DNA of 39,150 nt. Source: Synergistaceae bacterium. Its GTDB lineage: Bacteria > Synergistota > Synergistia > Synergistales > Aminobacteriaceae. Of the stretch, positions 23,915 through 32,192 are shown piece by piece. The position numbers and the translations under genes were made by a program. Within the stretch, counting starts at the first letter, position 1. Each line of letters starts with the position of its first letter. The DNA is taken from positions 1 to 39,150 of the forward strand of contig JAHDLC010000024.1 of assembly GCA_018436595.1 (NCBI GenBank). Direction: 5' to 3'. The notes under the pieces are model-generated. The model did no database searches. It saw only the letters and a program-made list of their open reading frames with translations, and was not told the DNA's origin.

Positions 23915-23943
23915 ATAATACGGGCATTCCTCCCGTCGTGCAA
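23915..23943 (-). promoter_or_regulatory. Promoter candidate before the copy-1 opgH pair
   Basis: On the minus strand TTGCAC (23938-23943) and TATTAT (23915-23920) are separated by 17 nt. The region around the -10 also has CCCGT/ACGGG arms. The same boxes with 16-nt spacing stand before opgG at 28150-28177. This would give copy 1 its own transcription start, partly inside the end of copy 2's transcript. Confidence 0.5.
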
Positions 23944-23954
23944 GGGACGGGGGG

Positions 23955-26075
23955 TTACTCTCCGCTCTCTGACGGGGGAAGGACCAGGCCCCACTGGGCG
24001 GCACCGTCGCGGCTCTCCGCCTCCCACACTCTCCTGTGGAGTTCGCCGAGATGGCGGGGATCTTTCAGCAGCTCCATTTTTTCCCGCCGGGTGAGGCTGC
24101 CCGGTCCTTTCACCGCCGCTTTTTCCACCAGTTCTTCCAGGGCGTTTTCCCGGGCCGGGGCTTTCTTTTTGTAGCGCAGGAGGAGGGATGTGTGGAGGGC
24201 GTGGACAAGGGGATCCACCACCGCACGGACAAATCCCTGCTTCCGGGAGAGGGGAAAGGGCGTATAGGGCTCGGGACGCCGGAGGTTTTCCTCCAGGCCG
24301 GCAAGTTCGTCGGGGAGTTCCACTTCTTCGGGGATGAGGAGCAGGCCTGCGTTGCGGAATGCTTTCCCGAGGGAGGCCCGGCTCGTGAAGACCGAGAGGG
24401 GCGCCGACAGGAGAAGGGACGCGACGATGGGGGATATCCAGGGGAAGAAGGACGGATTGGCCAAATAGACCAGCCCGCCCCATGCCGCGCCGAAGAGAGT
24501 ACCCCACCAGTGGGCGGCAACCGCCTCTCCCCAGGATGTTCCCCGGTCGTCCCGGGACTGGGTTCCCCACCCCACGCTTTTTCCAAGCAGGGTAGCGGTC
24601 ACGAAAAGGCTGTGGAAGATCATCCGCACAGGGGCGAGAAGGGTGGAGAGCCCCACTTCGAGCAGGATGCCCGAGGCGAGGTTTGCCCTGCCGCCGAAAG
24701 CCCGTGCCTGGGGATCCTTCACCAGGATGAGGACCATGCTGAAGAGCTTGGGGAGGAAGAGCAGCACCGCCGTGGACCCCAGCAGGGTGAGGGCCCAGTG
24801 GGGATGCCAGACCGGCCACTGGGGAAAGAGGGTCTTCGTTCCGGAGAAGTACACCGGTTCGAAGAAGACGTCCGCCACGGCCTGGGCCGAGCTCAACAGC
24901 AGGAAGGCCAGCCACAGGAGGGCGGATCCGTAGGAGAGGATTCCGTTGAGGAACAGGGCCCTGTGGGTGGGGAAGAGTCCCCTGGTGAAGATGAGGCGCA
25001 TGTGCTGGAGGTTCCCCTGGCACCACCGGCGGTCGCGCTTCAGCTCGTCCAGCAGGGTCGGCGGCGTTTCCTCCCAGCTTCCCCCGATGTCGTAGGCGAG
25101 CCAGACGCCGTAGCCTGCGCGGCGCATGAGGGCGGCCTCCACGAAATCATGGCTGAGGATGTCGCCGCCCAGGGGGCCCTTCCCCGGAAGACGGGGCACC
25201 TGGCAGTGCTTCATGAAGGGTTCCGTCCTGATAATGGCGTTGTGCCCCCAGTACTGGGCGTCGCCGAGCTGCCAGAAATGGAGGCCTGCGGCGAACATGG
25301 GGCCGTAGACGTGATTCGCGAACTGCTGGGCCCTGGCGATGAGGGTCTCCCTGTTCACACCCGCCGGAGGCGTCTGGAGGATGCCGATGTCCGGCCGGGC
25401 CTCCATGCTCTGCACCATGCGGACCATGGTGGTTCCCGCCATGACGCTGTCGGCGTCGAAGACGATCATGTAGCGGTAGTTCTTTCCCCATCGGCGGCAG
25501 AAGTCGGCCACGTTGCCGCTCTTCCGCCTCGAGTTGCTGGAGCGCCTCCGGTAGAAAACCCGCCCTGAGGCGTTCTCTTCCCGGCAGAACCGGTGCCAGG
25601 CTTCCTCCTCCTCCACCCAGATGTCGGGGTCGGTGGTGTCGCTCAGCAGGAAAAAGTCGAACAGACCGGAGGAGCCTGTTTTCCCGAGGGAGGTCCAGAC
25701 GGTGCGGAGCCCCGCCGTCACCCGTCTGACATCCTCGTTGTATATGGGAATGAGGACGGCGGTCCGGGCATCGGTGCCGGCGATGGTCAAATCCATCCCT
25801 TCGCCGGCCCGGGACACGGAGAACCGGTTGTTTTTGAACAGCAGGAGGACGAAGCCCATGGATGCCGTCCAGAATCCCACGGAAATCCAGGCGAAAAGCA
25901 CGGCAAACACCGCCACGAGGAGGATCTCCAGTGCGGTGCCGCCCCGGGAGGGAAGCAGTCCGGCCATGGTGCGTGCCGCTGCGAGAGTGGGAAGGAAGAC
26001 AAGGGTCAGAAGCAGGATGCGCCTCCAGCTGGCGGCGCGATTCCAGGAAGGGTTGGCCGTTCCGGCGTCATGCAT
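23955..26075 (-). CDS. opgH: Glucan biosynthesis glucosyltransferase OpgH, copy 2 (membrane and catalytic part only)
   Basis: A 706-residue GT2 membrane protein, strongly similar to copy 1 along its whole length. The start at 26075 (MHDAG) has GGGAGA 9 nt upstream. It carries the same motifs in order: PIYNEDVRRVTAGLR, DADSVMAG, LGDAQYWGHNAIIRTEPF, LSHDFVEAALMRRAGYGVWL and DRRWCQGN, then the SVGWGTQSRDDRGT loop. The Trp in DAQYWGHN and Arg in ALMRRAG match E. coli OpgH, so this copy looks like the canonical enzyme. As in copy 1, the cytoplasmic N-terminal domain is a separate gene overlapping it by 8 nt. It sits directly downstream of opgG and its N-domain gene, and 177 nt before the copy-1 N-domain gene. 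Confidence 0.94.
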   Translation of the reverse strand: MHDAGTANPSWNRAASWRRILLLTLVFLPTLAAARTMAGLLPSRGGTALEILLVAVFAVLFAWISVGFWTASMGFVLLLFKNNRFSVSRAGEGMDLTIAGTDARTAVLIPIYNEDVRRVTAGLRTVWTSLGKTGSSGLFDFFLLSDTTDPDIWVEEEEAWHRFCREENASGRVFYRRRSSNSRRKSGNVADFCRRWGKNYRYMIVFDADSVMAGTTMVRMVQSMEARPDIGILQTPPAGVNRETLIARAQQFANHVYGPMFAAGLHFWQLGDAQYWGHNAIIRTEPFMKHCQVPRLPGKGPLGGDILSHDFVEAALMRRAGYGVWLAYDIGGSWEETPPTLLDELKRDRRWCQGNLQHMRLIFTRGLFPTHRALFLNGILSYGSALLWLAFLLLSSAQAVADVFFEPVYFSGTKTLFPQWPVWHPHWALTLLGSTAVLLFLPKLFSMVLILVKDPQARAFGGRANLASGILLEVGLSTLLAPVRMIFHSLFVTATLLGKSVGWGTQSRDDRGTSWGEAVAAHWWGTLFGAAWGGLVYLANPSFFPWISPIVASLLLSAPLSVFTSRASLGKAFRNAGLLLIPEEVELPDELAGLEENLRRPEPYTPFPLSRKQGFVRAVVDPLVHALHTSLLLRYKKKAPARENALEELVEKAAVKGPGSLTRREKMELLKDPRHLGELHRRVWEAESRDGAAQWGLVLPPSESGE

Positions 26076-26436
26076 GGCCGTTTGTCTCCCAGGGTCCGAA
26101 CAGGTTCCGCCTCCACCGGCGGAGGAAGCGCCCAAGGGCGGATTTCCACGGAACCCTGTCGAGAGGCTCCGCCACCATGACGCCCCTGTTCAGGGAAGGC
26201 ATGGAGGAGATGTGCCTTCCCTCCTCGTCGAGGATCCCCCGGTCGAGGCCGTTTTCCGCCAGGAGTTCCCTGAGTTTTCTCATGGCCTCCGACACGGACG
26301 CGGGTCCGGCTGCCTTGAGACTCTCCACGGCAAGGTCGAGCCCCCGAAAGGGCGGCAGGTCAAGGGCGCGGACGTAGAGGAGCACCCTGTCCCTGGAGTA
26401 GCGCCACTCGTCGGGGGATCCGGCGGGGGTGCTCAT
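26068..26436 (-). CDS. Stand-alone OpgH N-terminal-domain protein, copy 2
   Basis: A 122-residue soluble protein. ATG 26436 is favoured by similarity to copy 1; an in-frame ATG at 26460 would overlap opgG by 17 nt. It shares with copy 1 DRVLLYVRALDL at the start and the C-terminal block ISSMPSLNRGVMVAEPLDRV, then PWKSALGRFLRRWRRNLFG. The middle is helical and less conserved. Its TGA overlaps the opgH copy-2 ATG by 8 nt (ATGCATGA), exactly as in copy 1. It lies 7 nt after opgG, so opgG, this gene and opgH form one operon. Its role is probably regulatory or structural for the glucosyltransferase; there is no direct evidence. Confidence 0.87.
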   Translation of the reverse strand: MSTPAGSPDEWRYSRDRVLLYVRALDLPPFRGLDLAVESLKAAGPASVSEAMRKLRELLAENGLDRGILDEEGRHISSMPSLNRGVMVAEPLDRVPWKSALGRFLRRWRRNLFGPWETNGHA

Positions 26437-26443
26437 TCCGGTC

Positions 26444-28096
26444 TCAGGGATGGAGGTCATAGGTCCACGTCTCCGTGAGGGGGTCGGGGAGGTTCTCTCC
26501 CTTTTTCAGCAGGGCGGAAAGGCGGATGCGAGGCCGCGACGGGGCAGTGGGGAAAAGGGTCTTGAATTTCCCCTCCGGATCCAGGGCGACGGTGAGGACG
26601 AGCCGCCATCCACCGGTGGCCCCGTTCTTGTGAAGCTGCTTCTCGAGAAGCCTGGCCCCATCGTCCAGGGTGACCACGCTCGTCAGTCCTGCGTCCGCCG
26701 GCAGGTCCTGGAGCTCTCCGCCCTCGAAATCCAGGACGAAACGTACCGTCCCTTCCTGGTTCCCGGCGGCCATCCGGGTCGCCGCAACCCTGCCGAGGGA
26801 GTGGAGGGGCTCCTTCGGGTTCAGCCAGCGCATCCGGTAGGCGAAGGCCATCGTCCGGGGATACTTCCCGGGGTCGCCGGCGGGCTGACCGTCGGGCCCC
26901 TTTTCCGCCCCTTTCCCGGGAACCCAGTAGGCCACCATGTTGTCGTGGATCTCAAGTTCCGATGGAATTTCCACAAGTTCCACCCATCCCCGCCCCCAGT
27001 TCCCCCGGGGCTCGATCCAGAGAGAGGGGCGCTTTTCGTACCGCGCTTCCAGGTCCTGGTAATGATCGAAGATCCAATCCCGCTGCATCAGGCCGAATCC
27101 GGCGGGGTTTTCCTGCGGGAAGGGAATGAGAGCCAGCCTGCCGAGGTTGGCCAGGGGACGCCAGATCCACTCTCCTGAATTTGTCCGGATCAGGAGGCCG
27201 TCGGAATCGTGGACCTCGGGACGATAGTCGCCGGGCCTGCCGTTTTCCGTCTCCCCGTAGAGAAACATGCTCGTCAGGGGGGCGATGCCGAGCTTCTGGA
27301 CGTCTTTCCTCAGAAAAAGAACGCACTCCGTGTCCATGGAGGTCTCCTTTCCGGGGATGATGGTGAAGGTGTAGGCTCCCGCAAGGCTCGGGCTGTCCAG
27401 GAGAGCGTGAACGGTGATGGAATCGCTGTCCTCCCGGGGTTTTTCAATCCAGAATTCCCGAAAATAGGGGAATTCCTCCCCCGACTGGAGAGCCGTGTCC
27501 ACTGCGAGGCCCCGGGCGGAAAGGCCGTACTGCCCGTCCCGGGCCACGGCACGGAAGTAGCTGGCCCCGAGGAAGACGGCAACCTCGTCCTTGTATTTTC
27601 CCGTGTTCAGGTTGTAGTGGATCCGGAAGCCGGCGAAATCGAGGGGCGTTCCGGCGACCTTCGAGGCGAATTCTTCATCACCGTATTCGAAGACGGACGG
27701 GGAGAAGGTGAGTTTCTCCGCGCGGCCGCCGTCCACGACGTTGACGGCCACCAGGCGGTTGTAGAAAAGGCCCGGATGGAAGAACTGCACCTCGAAAGGC
27801 AGCCCCTCTTTTCTCCACAGGGATTCGGAGGGATGGAACCTGATTTTCCTCCACTGGTCGTAGCTGATGTTCAGCAGAAAATCGGGAACCTGCCCTTCCG
27901 GATCCTCGAAGGGACGGGATGCCAGTTCTTCAGCCTTGTGCTTCACGTCAACGAAGGAAAAGGCATGGAATTCCGCCGGAGCGGAAGGGGGTTCCGACGC
28001 ACGGGACCTGGCGGGAAGCAAGCAAAACGCCGCCGCGAGGAGCGCGGCGACGGCAATCAGACGGTATGAGCGGCGGTGCTGGGCGCAGGGAAACAC
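26444..28096 (-). CDS. opgG: Periplasmic glucan biosynthesis protein OpgG
   Basis: A 550-residue protein from GTG 28096, with AAGGAGGG 8 nt upstream. The signal peptide ends near RASA. The mature protein matches OpgG throughout: FSFVDVKHKAEELASRPF, LPFEVQFFHPGLFYNRLVAV, GASYFRAV and GLSARGLAVDTA, then HDSDGLLIRTNSGEWIWRPL, ENPAGFGLMQRDWIF, HYQDLEARYEKRPSLWIEP and NWGRGWVELVEIPSE. E. coli OpgG is 511 aa. OpgG acts in the periplasm on the glucan made by OpgH; OpgG/OpgD-type proteins are now known as beta-1,2-glucanases (GH186). It heads the operon with two OpgH pairs. Confidence 0.96.
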   Translation of the reverse strand: MFPCAQHRRSYRLIAVAALLAAAFCLLPARSRASEPPSAPAEFHAFSFVDVKHKAEELASRPFEDPEGQVPDFLLNISYDQWRKIRFHPSESLWRKEGLPFEVQFFHPGLFYNRLVAVNVVDGGRAEKLTFSPSVFEYGDEEFASKVAGTPLDFAGFRIHYNLNTGKYKDEVAVFLGASYFRAVARDGQYGLSARGLAVDTALQSGEEFPYFREFWIEKPREDSDSITVHALLDSPSLAGAYTFTIIPGKETSMDTECVLFLRKDVQKLGIAPLTSMFLYGETENGRPGDYRPEVHDSDGLLIRTNSGEWIWRPLANLGRLALIPFPQENPAGFGLMQRDWIFDHYQDLEARYEKRPSLWIEPRGNWGRGWVELVEIPSELEIHDNMVAYWVPGKGAEKGPDGQPAGDPGKYPRTMAFAYRMRWLNPKEPLHSLGRVAATRMAAGNQEGTVRFVLDFEGGELQDLPADAGLTSVVTLDDGARLLEKQLHKNGATGGWRLVLTVALDPEGKFKTLFPTAPSRPRIRLSALLKKGENLPDPLTETWTYDLHP

Positions 28097-28149
28097 GAAG
28101 GACCCTCCTTGGCCGGATTTTCCGGACCGGTTGTGAAATCAGATACATC

Positions 28150-28177
28150 ATAATAAGCCTTTTTTGCCGGAGTGCAA
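28150..28177 (-). promoter_or_regulatory. Promoter candidate of the opgG operon
   Basis: On the minus strand TTGCAC (28172-28177) and TATTAT (28150-28155) are separated by 16 nt, ~54 nt before the GTG start of opgG. The same pair of boxes occurs before the copy-1 opgH genes. Confidence 0.5.
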
Positions 28178-28201
28178 GAGGGGAGGGAAATTTCTCTAAT
28201 T

Positions 28202-30694
28202 TCAGAAAACGTCGGGAAGTTCAGAGGCGAAGAACTGGGGAACCCGGTCCGGCGGCAGGGGACGGGAGAAGATATACCCCTGGATCGCGGTTTCCATGCC
28301 TTCGGGGACGAGGCTCCCGAGGATTTCCATCTGGGCTTTCGTCTCGACGCCTTCGAAGGTCACCTGCAGATGAAGGGCCCCGGCGAGGTGGATCATTGTG
28401 GAGACAACGCCCCTGGTCTTGTCGCTTTCGAGGTCCAGAATGAAGGACCTGTCGATCTTCAGCTCCGAGATCGGCAGCAGGCGGAGCTTCGCGAGAGAGG
28501 AGAAGCCGGTGCCGAAGTCGTCAAGGGAAAAGCGGATTCCCGCCTCTCCGAGCTCGGCCATGACCTTCTGGGCATGATCCGGATTTTCCATGAAGGCGGA
28601 CTCCGTGATCTCCAGATGGAGGAGAAAGGGATTCGCGCCGGTGCGCCCGACGGTTTCAAGGACGTCCCTGACGAAGAATTCCGAGGAGATCTGCTTCGCC
28701 GAGATGTTTACCGCCACCGGTATGTCCAGTCCCATTCCCGACCATTCCACGGACTGGCGGCATGCGCTCTCGAGGGCGAAGGCGCCGAGGGTTCCTATTG
28801 CACCTATTTCTTCTGCTATGGGGATGAATTCGTCCGGGGGGATCGAGCTCCCGTCTCCTGCCGTCCACCGCATCAGGGCTTCCGCACCTATGATCTTCCG
28901 CTCCGTCAGGCTGACCTTGGGCTGATAAAACAGGTGGAACTCTCCGGCGTCCACGGCCCGCCGCAGGTCGCTCTCGAGCCGCATCCTGTGCTGAACCTTC
29001 CTGTCAAGGTCTTCGGTGAACAGCCTCCATGAGTTTCCCCCTTCCCGCTTGGCCCGCTCCATGGAGAGGGAGGCGTTCTGGAGGAGTTCCTCGGGGGATT
29101 CGCCGTCCCGGGGATAAAAGGTGACTCCGGCGCTGGCGGTGATCCGGTAGGACTGTCCCCCGACGGAAAACGGGTTCCTGAGCGAGGCGAGCATCCGTTC
29201 CACAACCCTGAGACAGGAGGAATACGTCCCGCCCCAGGTGAGCAGGACGACGAACTCGTCCCCTCCGAACCGGGCAACGGCCCCCGGTTCAGCGGCCGCT
29301 TCGGAGAGTCTCTTTCCCGCCTCCTGGAGCAGTCCGTCCCCCACGGGATAGCCCAGGGTCTTGTTGACTGCCCCGAACCGGTCCAGGCCGATCATGATCA
29401 CCGAAAGGATACGACTTTTCTCCCGGGAGCGGGAAATGGCGAGAGCGAGCCTGTCGTGGAAGAGAAACCGGTTCGGCAGGCCCGTCAGCCCGTCGTGGTT
29501 CACCTCGTGCTGCAGCAGATCCCGGCTCCGGTGGAGTTCGCTCAGGTCCTGGTAGACGCCGATATAGCGGCTCACGTTTCTCTCCTCGCCGGTGTAGGCG
29601 AAGATGTTCAGCCGGGAGGGAAAGGCCTCGCCGTTCTTCCGGCGGTCCCATATCTCTCCCGACCAGTGGCCGTCCTTCCTGAGAGCGTCCCGCATCTCCC
29701 GGTAAAAATCGGGGCCGTGCTTGTCCGATTTCAGCATGTCCGGGGTGTTGCCTATCAGTTCTTCGGGACCGTACCCCGTGATGGCGCAGAAGGCCCGGTT
29801 GACCTCCAGGATGCGTCCGGCTGCGTCTGTGATGATGATTCCCTCGGCGGCGTTCCGGTAGATCTGGGTGATGAGGGCGAGCTGGCTCTCGGACCTGGCA
29901 AGCTCCAGGGTTTTTTCCTTCAGGCTCCGGTCCAGGAGCGCGGCCCGGGCTGCCTTTTTTCCGAGGAGGGCCGCCCGGAGGCTCAGGAAGAGAGAGACCG
30001 CACCCGCAGCGGCTATCGAAAGCAGCCCGGCGGCCACGAACCGCATTTTCCATGCGGCGATGCTTTTTTCCGCGTCGTCGATGTAGACTCCCGTTCCGAC
30101 GATCCAGTTCCACGGTTTGAAAAGGGCAACGTAGGATGTTTTGGGGGCCAGGGTGTTCAGTTCGTCCTTGAAGTGCCACTGGTAGTCCATTATTCCCCCC
30201 CCTTCGGGGGAAGAGACGGTGGTTTCGATCCGGTCAAAGAGCTGGCGGAGGATGAAGCCGTCCGGGCCGGCGGCGGTGTCGGGGTCCACGCCCTCCAGGT
30301 CGGGCCGGTAGGGGTGCATGAGGAGGGTCCTGTCGGGGCCGAGAATCCAGAAATAGTCCTTGTCCTCTTCCCCGAACCTGAGGGAGCGGATGCGGGCGAG
30401 AGCCCGGGCCTGGCCTTCCCCCGGCGGGATCTTCCCCGCCAGCTCCTCCCTGTGCAGGGCGTCCAGATAATGGAGCTGCACCAGGATCAGATTTCTGCAG
30501 AGGTTCCTTTTTTCCGCCATGTGGCTTTTTTCGAGGAGGGGGAGCAGAACGCCGAAAATCACGGCGAAAAGAATGACCAGGAGGAGAGAAACAGGAGCCA
30601 TGGTCTGGAGGAAGGTGCGAAGAAACACCCGCTCTCCGGCGGACTGAACGGCCTGTACCATGTTGTCGGCGGGAATCTTCGGTCTTTCCGCCAT
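28202..30694 (-). CDS. Membrane c-di-GMP protein: Cache-PAS-GGDEF-EAL
   Basis: An 830-residue protein with AAGGAGAG before ATG 30694. A first membrane helix (~33-53) is followed by a periplasmic single Cache (sCache_2) domain (KDYFWILGPDRTLLMHPYRP, then WNWIVGTGVYIDD), a second helix (~215-235), a PAS domain (GIIITDAAGRILEVNRAFCA), a GGDEF domain (GGDEF at 477-481, intact) and an EAL domain (EAL at 605-607). The EAL site also has VNISAKQI, LEITESAF, LDDFGTGFSS, LKIDRSF and FEGVET, so both halves could be active. The inhibitory RxxD site before GGDEF is absent (EPGA instead). It may sense a small carboxylate or amino acid and change c-di-GMP. It lies directly upstream of opgG on the same strand, but with its own promoter. 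Confidence 0.94.
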   Translation of the reverse strand: MAERPKIPADNMVQAVQSAGERVFLRTFLQTMAPVSLLLVILFAVIFGVLLPLLEKSHMAEKRNLCRNLILVQLHYLDALHREELAGKIPPGEGQARALARIRSLRFGEEDKDYFWILGPDRTLLMHPYRPDLEGVDPDTAAGPDGFILRQLFDRIETTVSSPEGGGIMDYQWHFKDELNTLAPKTSYVALFKPWNWIVGTGVYIDDAEKSIAAWKMRFVAAGLLSIAAAGAVSLFLSLRAALLGKKAARAALLDRSLKEKTLELARSESQLALITQIYRNAAEGIIITDAAGRILEVNRAFCAITGYGPEELIGNTPDMLKSDKHGPDFYREMRDALRKDGHWSGEIWDRRKNGEAFPSRLNIFAYTGEERNVSRYIGVYQDLSELHRSRDLLQHEVNHDGLTGLPNRFLFHDRLALAISRSREKSRILSVIMIGLDRFGAVNKTLGYPVGDGLLQEAGKRLSEAAAEPGAVARFGGDEFVVLLTWGGTYSSCLRVVERMLASLRNPFSVGGQSYRITASAGVTFYPRDGESPEELLQNASLSMERAKREGGNSWRLFTEDLDRKVQHRMRLESDLRRAVDAGEFHLFYQPKVSLTERKIIGAEALMRWTAGDGSSIPPDEFIPIAEEIGAIGTLGAFALESACRQSVEWSGMGLDIPVAVNISAKQISSEFFVRDVLETVGRTGANPFLLHLEITESAFMENPDHAQKVMAELGEAGIRFSLDDFGTGFSSLAKLRLLPISELKIDRSFILDLESDKTRGVVSTMIHLAGALHLQVTFEGVETKAQMEILGSLVPEGMETAIQGYIFSRPLPPDRVPQFFASELPDVF

Positions 30695-30753
30695 GAGAGG
30701 CTCTCCTTCCGGGTCGGGGGCCCGGAGGAAAACCTTTTCCGGGCCGTTCCGGT

Positions 30754-30762
30754 ATTATATCA
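30754..30762 (-). promoter_or_regulatory. Extended -10 promoter of the Cache-PAS-GGDEF-EAL gene
   Basis: On the minus strand TGATATAAT (30754-30762) is a perfect TGn-TATAAT, 60 nt before the start codon. The -35 region is poor. Confidence 0.6.
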
Positions 30763-30831
30763 GGAAAAAAATGCCTCAGGCAGAATCTATTGTTCTCAAT
30801 ACTGCTGGGTCCTGAGGCCCCGGGGGGCCGG

Positions 30832-30873
30832 AAAAGAAAGGCCCTCCCCGGAGATTCCCCGGAGAGGGCCTTT
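30832..30873 (-). terminator. Terminator after the HAD phosphatase gene
   Basis: AAAGGCCCTC (30837-30846) pairs with GAGGGCCTTT (30864-30873), with further CCGG pairing inside. On the minus strand the stem is followed by CTTTTCC. It begins 2 nt after the HAD gene stop. Confidence 0.8.
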
Positions 30874-30875
30874 GG

Positions 30876-31613
30876 TTACAGAAGGGGGTCGAACCACCGG
30901 AAAAAGTCGTCGGTGTCCAGGGCGTCGGGGCCTCCCGGAACGAGGTATGAGACTCTCCGGAAGAGAGGATCATCCGTCCTCTCCCCGGGGGCGGGCAGGG
31001 CCACGCAGGTCATTCCCGCGTTCAGGGCTGCCTCCACGCCGTACTTCGTGTCCTCGAAGACGATGGCCGACTCGGGATCGGCGTTCATCCTCCGGGCGGC
31101 CTCGAGAAAAATGTCCGGGGCGGGCTTCCCCCGCCGGACTTCCGACGAGGAGACGATATGGGTGAAAAAAGACCGGACGCCCAGAACCTCCAGGATCTCC
31201 GAGGCGATGGAGCTGTTGGATCCGGTGGCCACCGCCATGGGAAGTTTCCGTTCCGCGAGGCCCTCAAGGAGGGGTCTCATGGGTGGGTAAAGCCTGCTCG
31301 AGATGAGGGCGACCTTTCTGTACAGGGCGTTTTTTTCATCCACGAGGGCCTGCACGTCGTCTTCCAGGCCGTAGTTCGCCCTGATGCGCCGGACCATCTC
31401 GTAGATGTCCTTCCCCACGTAGGCGGCCTTGTCCTCCCTGGAAAAGGAGATGCCCCTCCGCGCGAGGAGGATCTCGTCGCTCTTGTAATGGTTCTCTTCA
31501 CTGTCGATGAGGGTGCCGTCCAGGTCAAAAAGGGCGAGAGTCAGCGTTCGGCTGACGGGGCCGGAGTTTTTTTCCCTCTCTCCGGCGAGAAAAGCCAGGG
31601 GAGATTCCATCAT
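30876..31613 (-). CDS. HAD-superfamily phosphatase (beta-phosphoglucomutase-like)
   Basis: A 245-residue cytoplasmic enzyme. All HAD motifs are present: I, LFDLDGTLIDSEENH; II, ATGSNSS; III, Lys in RRGKPAPDIF; IV, VFEDTKYGVEAA. The cap domain between motifs I and II is the small helical type of subfamily IA, as in beta-phosphoglucomutase, phosphoglycolate phosphatase and related sugar-phosphate enzymes. The substrate cannot be told apart from sequence alone. The start at 31613 has no strong ribosome-binding site, and the first ~22 residues are not conserved, so the true start may be further in. It is transcribed away from the divergent cyclophilin-like gene. Confidence 0.9.
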   Translation of the reverse strand: MMESPLAFLAGEREKNSGPVSRTLTLALFDLDGTLIDSEENHYKSDEILLARRGISFSREDKAAYVGKDIYEMVRRIRANYGLEDDVQALVDEKNALYRKVALISSRLYPPMRPLLEGLAERKLPMAVATGSNSSIASEILEVLGVRSFFTHIVSSSEVRRGKPAPDIFLEAARRMNADPESAIVFEDTKYGVEAALNAGMTCVALPAPGERTDDPLFRRVSYLVPGGPDALDTDDFFRWFDPLL

Positions 31614-31735
31614 GTAGTGTCCACATTCCCTTCGCTTCCGTTTTCCAGAATTGTACCACGGATCCCTTTTCAGAAAACAGCCTCCGCCGGTAGTATAGAA
31701 TGAATGGAGAAGAATGAAAAAGGAGGTTTCTGCCC

Positions 31736-32101
31736 ATGATCATCGAAACGGAAAAGCATGCCTTCGAGGTTGACCTCTGCGGCGGCTCCGCGGCCCGGAA
31801 CGTGGTGAAGACCCTGCCCCAGGAGATTTCCATGGCCCGCTGGGGGGACGAGTTCTACGGCACCCTGAAAGAAAAAGTGGAGTGCGGCCCCGACACGCTC
31901 CAGGACGTTTTTGAAATCGGCGACGTGGCTCTGTGGCCGGCAGGGAACGCCCTGTGCATCTTTTTCGGGCCCACGCCGGCCAGCAGCGGGGACGAACCGA
32001 GAATGGCCTCCCCGGGAGTCCTCGTGGGCAGGATCACAGGCGACGCGACTGTGCTGCGGGACTGCGGCCGGTCGCTGAAAAAGGTCCGGATAATGCCCTG
32101 A
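31736..32101 (+). CDS. TM1367-type cyclophilin-fold protein
   Basis: A 121-residue cytoplasmic protein with AAGGAGG 9 nt before ATG 31736. It shows the signature of the cyclophilin-like (PF04126/TM1367) group: WGDEFYGTLKE, GDVALWPAGNALCIFFGPTP, then SGDEPRMASPGVLVGRITGD. These proteins adopt the cyclophilin fold but lack the catalytic arginine and residues of prolyl isomerases; their function is unknown. It is a single-gene unit ending in a bidirectional terminator. Confidence 0.9.
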   Translation: MIIETEKHAFEVDLCGGSAARNVVKTLPQEISMARWGDEFYGTLKEKVECGPDTLQDVFEIGDVALWPAGNALCIFFGPTPASSGDEPRMASPGVLVGRITGDATVLRDCGRSLKKVRIMP

Positions 32102-32131
32102 TACCCGAAACCCGGAGGGGAATTCAGGAAG

Positions 32132-32173
32132 AAAAAACGGAGCGGGGGGAATTTTTCCCTCCGCTCCGTTTTT
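32132..32173. terminator. Bidirectional terminator between convergent genes
   Basis: AAAAACGGAGCGG (32133-32145) pairs with CCGCTCCGTTTTT (32161-32173), and further G-rich/T-C-rich pairing closes the loop. A-run and T-run ends serve both the cyclophilin-like gene (plus) and the Gly-rich gene (minus). Confidence 0.9.
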
Positions 32174-32192
32174 AAATACAGCCTCTTCCGGC

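Noticed and set aside
21881-25568. Long plus-strand frames (552 and 510 codons) opposite the two opgH genes
   Set aside because: Both copies give the same type of low-complexity antisense frame because the real genes are paralogous. No ribosome-binding site or domain is seen.
29456-31165. 569-codon plus-strand frame opposite the GGDEF-EAL gene
   Set aside because: The minus-strand protein has complete domains; this is a shadow running across two genes and their terminator.
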